DNA of 64,000 nucleotides, from positions 3,257,040 to 3,321,039 of the forward strand of contig NW_004454267.1 in NCBI RefSeq assembly GCF_000283155.1, in the 5' to 3' direction. The notes beneath the pieces were generated by a model. It was not told the origin of the DNA. It saw only the letters and a list, made by a program, of their open reading frames with translations, and searched no databases. Of the stretch, positions 53,101-62,100 are shown piece after piece. The translations under genes were made by a program, and so were the position numbers. The first letter of the stretch is position 1. Each line of letters begins with the position of its first letter. Source of the stretch: Ceratotherium simum simum (lineage: Eukaryota; Chordata; Mammalia; Perissodactyla; Rhinocerotidae).

Positions 53101-56100
53101 AAGTAAATAGCTTTTAACTTCAACACCTTAGCATGATTTTCTGCACATTGGATGCATTTCAGTGGAATTGTGGCAGCTCCAGTAAAACTACATTCTTTGG
53201 AGGAGAATCGTGCATGTACTGATGACCTAATTCTGCAGTTAGCATAAAGCCTAGAAATTTGCACCATATGTTGTTTGACCCCTACAGTGCTTTTCATCAT
53301 AATCCATTTGTAGTTTTATTCTGTTAAAATTTAGAATTGCACAAAGATCTAATAAACACCATTGACTTCACCTGCCCAGCGATTTTAGAACACCCATCCT
53401 CCTGAAATGAAAACTCATTTTGTCTCTCAGAATGCCTTGGGCTACTCTTTCTGAAACCCTCTGACGCTGGAGTTTTTCTTTGCACAAAGAGGAATAAGGA
53501 AGAGAGAGGCAAGTGGCTCTGCTCTTGTCTTCCCGTGGTATCTTCCTAAAGACACCAGAACCTATCTGAGAGCACTCCCTGGGGATAATTACTAGACAAG
53601 GAAATGAGGACTCAGTGGGGCTAATAGCCAGTGTCAGTTCTGGTTTGAATCTTTTCATGTTTTACTTCATTGTATTTTAGAATTTCAGGAAATATATAAG
53701 TCAGATTCTAATTTAAATAGAGTGACTGGGTGTTTCTTTGACAATTCTGCAGGATACTGCAGTTAAGTTTAAAACTAATATTTGAGTTTATTGGGGGTTC
53801 AAGTTAGTGCATGCAGTTTATTTCCATTTTAGTGGGTGGTTTATTTAAGCGCCGGGGTGGGGGTGGGGGGGCTGCCGGCATTGCTCTCTGAGGAGGAGCT
53901 GGGAGCCTACTCGGTTGACCTGAGTTGACCCGAGTTCTCGCTTGGAAGAGGAGAGTGGCCCCCTGGAGAAGCAGAGGGATGAATGTAAGTCAGGAGACTT
54001 GGATTCTATTTCAGCCACACCACGGGGGCCCTGTGACATTGAGTCATTCTCTTAACCGCCTAAGCCTGGGAGCTGAGCTGTCAGTAAAGGTGTGTGAGTT
54101 GGACTCCTTTGATTGCAAACAGAGAAACTCAAATTACGGACTAGAATGAGCAAGCTGGTAGGCATCAAGGCCATGCTGGGCCTGTGTGCTTTCTGTCCCT
54201 CCCTTGCTGAGCCTGCTTGGGCTCCTCCTCATGTCCTCTCTACTTCTCCCTCATTCTCCTCCAAGCAGGGAGGGTCGGATAGGGCTAGTTAATCACCGTT
54301 TGGTTTGGAGCATCTTTGTAAGGCCACATACTGACAAGGCATAAACGCTGCTCCATCCTGTCTTCCAGTAGCTGCCTTTCTCAGTAGAGGATACAATAAT
54401 TGGCAAACACTGTGAAGCACTGTGACCTGACAGTAATCGTTTATCATCATCCTCATCATCATAGCTGCTGTTTGTGAAATGCTTGCTGTGTACTATGCAC
54501 AGTACTAAATACCTTACATGCATTATTTCATGTAACCCTCACAACAGTCTCCTTTGTACATGCTGTTCCCTTTGCCTGGAAACACTGTTCCCCTCAATTC
54601 TTTTCATGACTGGTTTCTTATGCTTCAGATCTTAGTTCAAATATCACCTCTTAAGAGAGGCCTTCCCTGACCGCCCTATCTAAAACAGCCCCACGGCCAT
54701 CGATCACTCTATCCCTAGGTTTTTCCTTCTTTGTCATACTTATTACTACCCGAATTCATATTATATATTTGTTCGTTGTCTGTTTTTCCTTTCAGAAGTT
54801 TGTAAAGGCAGGGACTTTTGTCTTTCTGTTTTTTCGTGGTCCTGTGCCGAGAACAGTACTTGGCATAGGTGTTCAAGTGTGACTAAATCAAATCTATGCA
54901 CTGGATGCAATGGCTGTTCGCTTTTTACTGGTGAGGAAACTAAGGCACAGATGGGTTAAGTGAGTGGCCCAGGCCACACAGCTAGGAAGTGGTAGAGCTG
55001 GGATTCACGCCCCAAAGCCTGTGTTCTTGATCAGAGGACATTCTGGCTCAGGTCAGTCTACAGGTGAAATTAATATCTGTCCTGCCTCAGTGGCTCCTTA
55101 GGAAGGGCAGATCAGATAATGTATGGGAAAGCAAAACGGAGATTGTAAGGCATCAGAAAATGTCATTACTAAATGTCTTGCTGCTCTCACCATAGTATCT
55201 GTATAGCGCTTTCATAGATACTGAGTGATCGAATCCTCACAATACGTCACTGTGGTAGAGTTGTCATTTCCATTTCTGTTGCTCAGATTAGTTCTGTGCC
55301 AGAGTCCCATAACTCGCACATGGCAAAGCCAGGACTTGAACCCACGTTACCTCAGAATAGCCGTATCCACTGCACAGTAACTCCCTCCTCCAAGCTCCCA
55401 TGGGCCGCCCTCCTTCCCATCTGGACGGCCCTTCAGGAGTCTCTCACATCCCAGAAACGGACCCGCTCCCCCAGCTCACCAGCACCAGCACTGAGGCCTT
55501 TTCCAGGGTTCCCAGGTGGCCTTTGTGAACTGCTTTGTCAGTGTACCAATCCAGGTCTCCTCAGCAGCTGCGGACAGGCTGCTATTTTACTGGACTCCTA
55601 TCCCGCACATGGGGACATTCTAAAGTAACATGCAAGGGGAAAATCCCAAAATGCCAGTTTTCATGATTTTCTGTTTACATCTCTGCTGGCTTTTAGGATT
55701 TTCTTTGTCTTTAGTGTTCTGCTACTTTCACCGTGATATCTCTAAGTGAGGGGTTTTTTAAAAATCCTGCTTGGGACATGTGCTTATTTAACCTGAAGAT
55801 TCAATTTTTTTAATCAATTCTGTAAAATTCATTCTTTCAAATATGACCTCTCTGTCTAGTCTTACCTTCTGAAACTTCAGTTAGCTGCATATTGAACCTT
55901 GTCATTCCATCTTCCACCAGTCTCTTTGATACTTTCCGTCTCTATCACTTTGCTGCCTTCTAGCGCATTTCTTCAGACCTTTGTTTGAGTCCAGTGATTT
56001 CCTCTTGAGCTGCCTCTAATCTGCTATTTAACCCATCTTCACTGCATTTTCACTTTCAGTGACTCTTCACTTCAGGATGTTCTCTTTTTCGAGTCATTCT

Positions 56101-59100
56101 CTCTTTTATAATCATTTTTTTTTTACTGGTTTCTGGTTCCTCATTTCTCTATTTAAACGTAGTTGTTATGGTCTATTTCAGATTATTTTAGTATTTCAGT
56201 TCTTGGGGGCACAAATCATCGTCTCAGTTGTGTCTGCTGGCTCTTGCTCCCTGGGTGTGTTGTAATTTTTTTATTAGGAGCTGGATGTTTTTTTCTTGTG
56301 TGACTGGCCTCAGTATACTTATTTATGTTAGTTTCACAGCTTTAGGAATCCTGTACCACATTGGGACATCAAGTCCAGGTGCAGAGCACACCTGACGTTT
56401 TGATTTCTCATGAGAGGATGTTTTCCTCCCTGTACACATCCACAGGCAGAGTTGAGCTTTCTTGCTGGTCAGTGGGTAGAGTTTTTCTCTCCATCTTTTC
56501 AGTAAGGAGTATTCTTCCAGGGTCCTGGCTTTATGCACACTCACCACCGTCCCTCCCATGGGCCTAAAAACCCAAGACCCTCGACGTTCAAGCCAAGGTC
56601 CAGGCCCATATGTGCTCCCCTCTCCCCAGCCTCTACAGCTCAGCCTGCAATATTCTTTCTGTTTTCTCTTTGTTCTGGATTCACCTTTTTTCTAAGCCCA
56701 GCAATGGTTTAAAATTTTTTTTGGTTATTGGTTATGTTTAATCCAGCATTTTACGTACTTAGAATTGATGACTTCGGTATTAGCTTAGTCTACATGTTGC
56801 TAGAACCAGAATTCTATGTATATAACCCTGTGCAGTATTTCTTATGCACACTGACATTTGAGACCACCAAGCTCAAAGAAATAAGAAACAAAAGACAGTA
56901 TATAGAAGTCTTGGCACTCAAATCATTCTGCCTTATCCTGAGAATAGGGGGGTAATGGGTCTAGAATTTTGTTGCTTTTGTTTCTATTTCCTTATAGGGC
57001 TTACTCCATTCTATTTAAATATTAAGCCCCCCTAACTTTAAAAATATTAGTAGATTTGTTTATGTGAAAGTTAAAGGAGCTAATAGATGTGAAAGCCCAA
57101 GGATTGGCTCAATAAATAATTGGCAGATTTGAATGTACATCTTGCTTGATCTGAATCACATCCATGTAGTTCTTGGAAAAGTTAGTAGAGAAGATCTTGG
57201 GCCAACAACTTCCTGTCTTTCCAAGTTAGCATTTCCTGTTGTGGCCTATGAGTGAGACATCACACATAGGTTTTACGCCTAGAATTGTAGTCCTGGAATT
57301 GTTGAATGCTTAGAGATCTTCTCTCCCCATGCCCCCTCCCCACCCCCAAGTACCAGTCTGTCAAGGGCATTGCCACTCTCTTTGTAGCCTGACCACATGG
57401 TGAAGCTGTTGGCCGACTGTACATTTGTTCAGTGGAGAGCATGAACTTAAGTGCTGGCTTATCTTAATGCAGTGAACGTTTTCATCTGTTACGAAATCCG
57501 TTAATGAAGTTAGTTGTCTGATGCCTGTCCTGAATATAAGTACTGCTTCGGTGATTTAGAAAATATGTAGATTCAGTTCTAGAAAGTGTCATCTACATTG
57601 CCAGCAGGACTTGTATCCTGCTCTGAGGGTTTCACAAGGTGAGAGGAAAGTACTTGTTCTGTTTTTCCCATGGGTATAAAAAGTTCCAGTCAGTCCTGCT
57701 TGAGTTAGTATAATTTCTGGATTCTTGAAAGCTTTGGCTTTCTCAACACTGGTTCTCGTTCTACTTTTTCCTTGCGTTTTTTGATCTTTAATGTTAGACC
57801 TATGTTTATCCATTGTTATTAAAATTTCCTCCTGCTTTAATTTCAGTGTCAAATATTATAATTCAGCAATATATTCTCAGAACTGGCTTATAATTATTTG
57901 TAAGAATTTTCACAAACTCTTGATTTTTGTTTCTCTAGCAACTGAAATTAACGTTTGAACTTTTTATGTATTTATTAAGAAAATACAACATCTCTAGCCT
58001 GTTTTTCAAACTCACTGTGTCATTTTGTAGGTGATCAGAATTTAATGTTACCTGGTAATATCAGCCTCCATTTTTCAGGTGGAAGATGAGCTCAGTTCTC
58101 CAGTAGTGGTGTTCAGATTCTTCCAGGAATTACCAGGCTCAGGTAGGTGATTTATAAAAGAGAGTTGTTTTTGTATCTGTGTTTAAGGGCTTTGAATTTT
58201 AAACTATTTCAAGTAGTCCAAAATATTTTGCTTACTAAAATCTTCAGTCATCATTTCAGAAAAATTTAGTAATTTTCACAAGAACTCCAGACCTAAGTGC
58301 CTTAGCATTTCACTGATAGTTTCCTATGATTAAACCAGTGGTTTCCAAATGCTGGTCTCTGGACTAGTGCTGGGATGAATGAGAGAGAGTCACCTGAAAA
58401 TAGAGATTTGGGGGCCCTGCTTCCTAGAGATACTTTGATTGAGTGGGTTGGATCCAGGAATCTCTATTTTTTTATTATGTTTTTTATTTTTATTTTTTGG
58501 TGAGGAAAAGTGGCCCTAGCTAACATCTGTTGCCAGTCTTCCTCTTTGTGCTTGAGGAAGATTGTCGCTGAGCCAACATCTGTTGCCAATCTCAGGAATC
58601 TCTATTTTTTTTAATTTTTATTTTTTTGTGTGTATGAGGAAGATCAGCCCTGAACTAACATCCGATGCCAATCTTCCTCTTTTTGCTGAGGAAGACTGGC
58701 CCTGGGCTAACATCTGTGCCCATCTTCCTCCACTTATACGCCGCCACAGCATGGCTTGACAAGTGGTGCGTCGGTGTGTGCCCGGGATCCGAACCTGCGA
58801 ACCGTGGGCTGCCGCAGCGGAGTGCACACAGTTAACGGCTACGCCACTGGGCTGGCCCCTGGGAATCTCTATTTTTAAAGAATGTTCCAAGTGTGCCAGT
58901 CTAGTCCAGGGCAACATTTTTCTTCACCTAGACAGCCGCAGTCCCCCTCAACTGATCTCTCACTTCCGCCTTTTCCACACACCCCATGCCAGACCATTCT
59001 CCACGTGGCATGCAGAGTGAGTGTTCTGAGTGGAAGGCACGTCTTGTCACTTCCATGCCCGGCAGTCCTCGGTATCTGAATGAGGCCCTGGCTCTGTCCT

Positions 59101-62100
59101 AGGCCTTGTAAGCCCTGCAGGTTCTAGCCTTTACCTTCCTCTCTGACTTCCTCTTAGGCCACTTTCCCTCTTGCTTGCTATGCTTCAGTCAGACTGGTCT
59201 CTGAGTTTCTAGAACATTCTGCTCTTTGCTAGAGCAAGACCTTTACACCTGCAGTTCCCTCTGCCTCTAACATGTTTTCCCTCCCTCTTCTTTAGGCTGG
59301 CTTCTCCCTACCAGCCGGGTCTCCATGATGTCCACCTCCTCAGAGAGGCCTTCTCTGTCTGTCCTAAGGGGACTCCCTCATATTATGTCCGAGTGCCCAC
59401 CTTCTTTCAGGGCACTCACAATAATATGTCGTGATTTCCTTTCTTTCTTTTTTTTTTTTTTTTAAAGATTTTATTTATTTAATTTTTTCCCCCCAAAGCC
59501 CCAGTAGATAGTTGTATGTCATAGCTGCACATCCTTCTAGTTGCTGTATGTGGGACTCGGCCTCAGGATGGACGGAGAAGTGGTGCCTCGATGCGCACCC
59601 GGGATCCGAACCCGGGCCACCAGCATCGCAGCGCGCGCACTTAACCACCAAGCCACAGGGCCGGCCCATCCTTTCTTTCTTAATGGTATTCCTTCAATAG
59701 AATGTAAACACCAAAATGACAGGCACCCTGTCTGCTCACACAGCACCTGCACGAGCAGGCACCCAGACCATTCAAGGAAAGAGGATAATTCTGTTGGGAA
59801 GCCTGGTTTGGATGCTCTTGGGTTCTCTGATTTACCTTGCACACTACTTGGTAGGCTAGTTAGTAACTTATAATATTATGCTTTGATTTCCTCTCGAAAT
59901 TCCTTGAAAGAAAAACTTTTTAAATGAAATTAAGAATTCTATTTGTGTGAATATACATTTTGTAAAAATTTTCAATTGTAAAAAAACACATAAATTGACC
60001 ATCTTAACCATTTTAAGTATACAGTTTAGCAGTGTTAAAATATCTGCACATTGTTGTTCAAGCGCTCTCCAGAACTTTTTCATCCTGCAAAACTGAAGCT
60101 CCACACCCAGTAAACACCAACTCCCCATTCCCCGCTCCTCTCACCAGCCCCTGGCAACCACCGTTCTTTCTGTCTCTATGAATTTGACTACTTTAGGTAC
60201 CTCATATAAGTAGAATCATACAGAATTTGTCCTTTTGTGCTGGCCTATTTCGATTAGCATAATGTCCTCAAAGTTCATCCATGTTGAGCATGTGACAGAA
60301 CTTCCTTCATTGTTAAGGCTGAATAATACTCCATTGTATGTGTATAGCACATTTTGTTTATCCGTTCATTGTGAGAGATACATTTGATTTCTGTAATATT
60401 TGAGACTCTTCCCTCAGATTGATGTTGGGAGCTAAGTGGAATGGGCTGGGAAGGGTATGTGTTTTAGGTAGCTGTGTTTCTGGGAGGTGAGTCCCCTTTC
60501 TGTGTTTTGCTGTCAGATCCAGTGCTTAATGCTGTCCCAGTGCCCAACATGGCACCTTCAGCAGTCGGCTGGGAGAGACACTCCTGCGATGCACTGAATC
60601 GCTGGGTAAGAATGGCGGTCCTGGGTTCTTTCTTCCGCATCCCAGATGGTCAGGATAACGTGTGGTCACGTCTGGAAATCAGACCCACGGGAGAGAGCCT
60701 CCTGTGAGGGTGCTGGGCTTTGTTCTGGGGTTCTTAATCAGATCACCGCTTCTCGTACTGCTGGACTTCTGGCGGGTCCTTTCAACATCGTTCCCTCTGG
60801 TGACCATTTCCTGGCTGCCATGAAGGCTGTAAAACAACAGGCAAATGTGGACTGCAGTGCAGCCCCTCGGGAGTGCCAGTGAGCGTCTGTAGCAGTGTCA
60901 GAAGGCACGGAAGCCAGAGAGCCCTGAGCACCTCTGCTCGTCTGGCCATACGGATCACAGGCATTATGCTTCGGCTGCCTTTTGACACTCAAATTGTACC
61001 TCCGGGATTTTAGTGTAAAGAATGTTCTAAACAATGTAAGGATGTTCACCACAATGGTATCAATCCTAGCAAGACACTGGACATGCCCACCCTAGGGGCT
61101 TTGGTGAATAAGTTATGGTATATCCAGTGACGTTCAAAACAGCCAGTATAAACCACGTAGCTGGATGTTTATGGCAGAAGGGAAATGATCATCATAAATT
61201 GTATGAAAAAATGCAGGTTACTACCCAGCGTGTAGAATATCATGTTGTATGACAGCAACAGAAAATACACACACACATATACACACAGACCCAGGGTGGG
61301 GATACTGCTTGTCAGCAGTGGGGGTTTCTCAGTGGTGTGTTATGGCTAATTTTTATTTTATTCTTTTGGTTTAAGTGTATTTCTTAGACTTTTCTACAAT
61401 GAACTTGTATTTTTAGTAATAAAAAATATAAAATTTACTGTTTTAAAAAAGAAGTTGCCATAAGTGTTCAAAGAGAATCCAAGATGAAAGGAAACTGGCC
61501 CTCCAGGAGCCTCTTGGGTCCGGGGCTGAGGAGACAAGGGCGGGTCTGAAGACACTTGATTCCCTCCGTGCGGAGCGGGCTCACTCTGGCCTTTCCCTGC
61601 AGCTGGGAGAACAGCTGAAAGAGCTGGTGCCCACGAGTGGCCTCACCGTCATGGATCTGGAGGTGGAGGGCACGTGTGTGCGGTTCAGCCCTTTGATGAC
61701 AGCAGCAGGTAACGAGCCTGCATGGATCTGGGGAGCAACAGTGACATGTCTGTCCAAGTCCAGGCTGTGGGCGTGATTAGCTTTCCCTTGTGATATTCTG
61801 TTCTCTTTCTTTGGAGAGGCTTTTTCTTTTCTTTCAGACTAAATTTAGGTAGATTAGCCTTCCACTGTAACTTCTCAGAAATGGAGACTTGTCAAGTCAC
61901 TGAAATTCCTATGTTTTGATGTCCTGTGACCCCTTCCTCTTCTGTTCAGTGGCTTTCAGTCCAGACCGCACATTAGAATCACCTGTGGAGCTGGCAAAGC
62001 TCCCATGGGCTGGGCCCCACCTACAGAGGTTCTGGTTTACTTGGTTTACTTGGAATGGAGCCTGGGCGTCTGTACTTTTTAAATCTCCCCTGGTGATTCA

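Larger units (their letters stand above)
58338..58880 (+). repeat. MER5-type hAT relic carrying two nested SINEs
   Basis: 'accagtggtttccaaatgct' and 'ggatccaggaatctctattt', resuming after the SINEs as 'ggaatctctatttttaaaga', which follows MER5 order. Confidence 0.6.
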
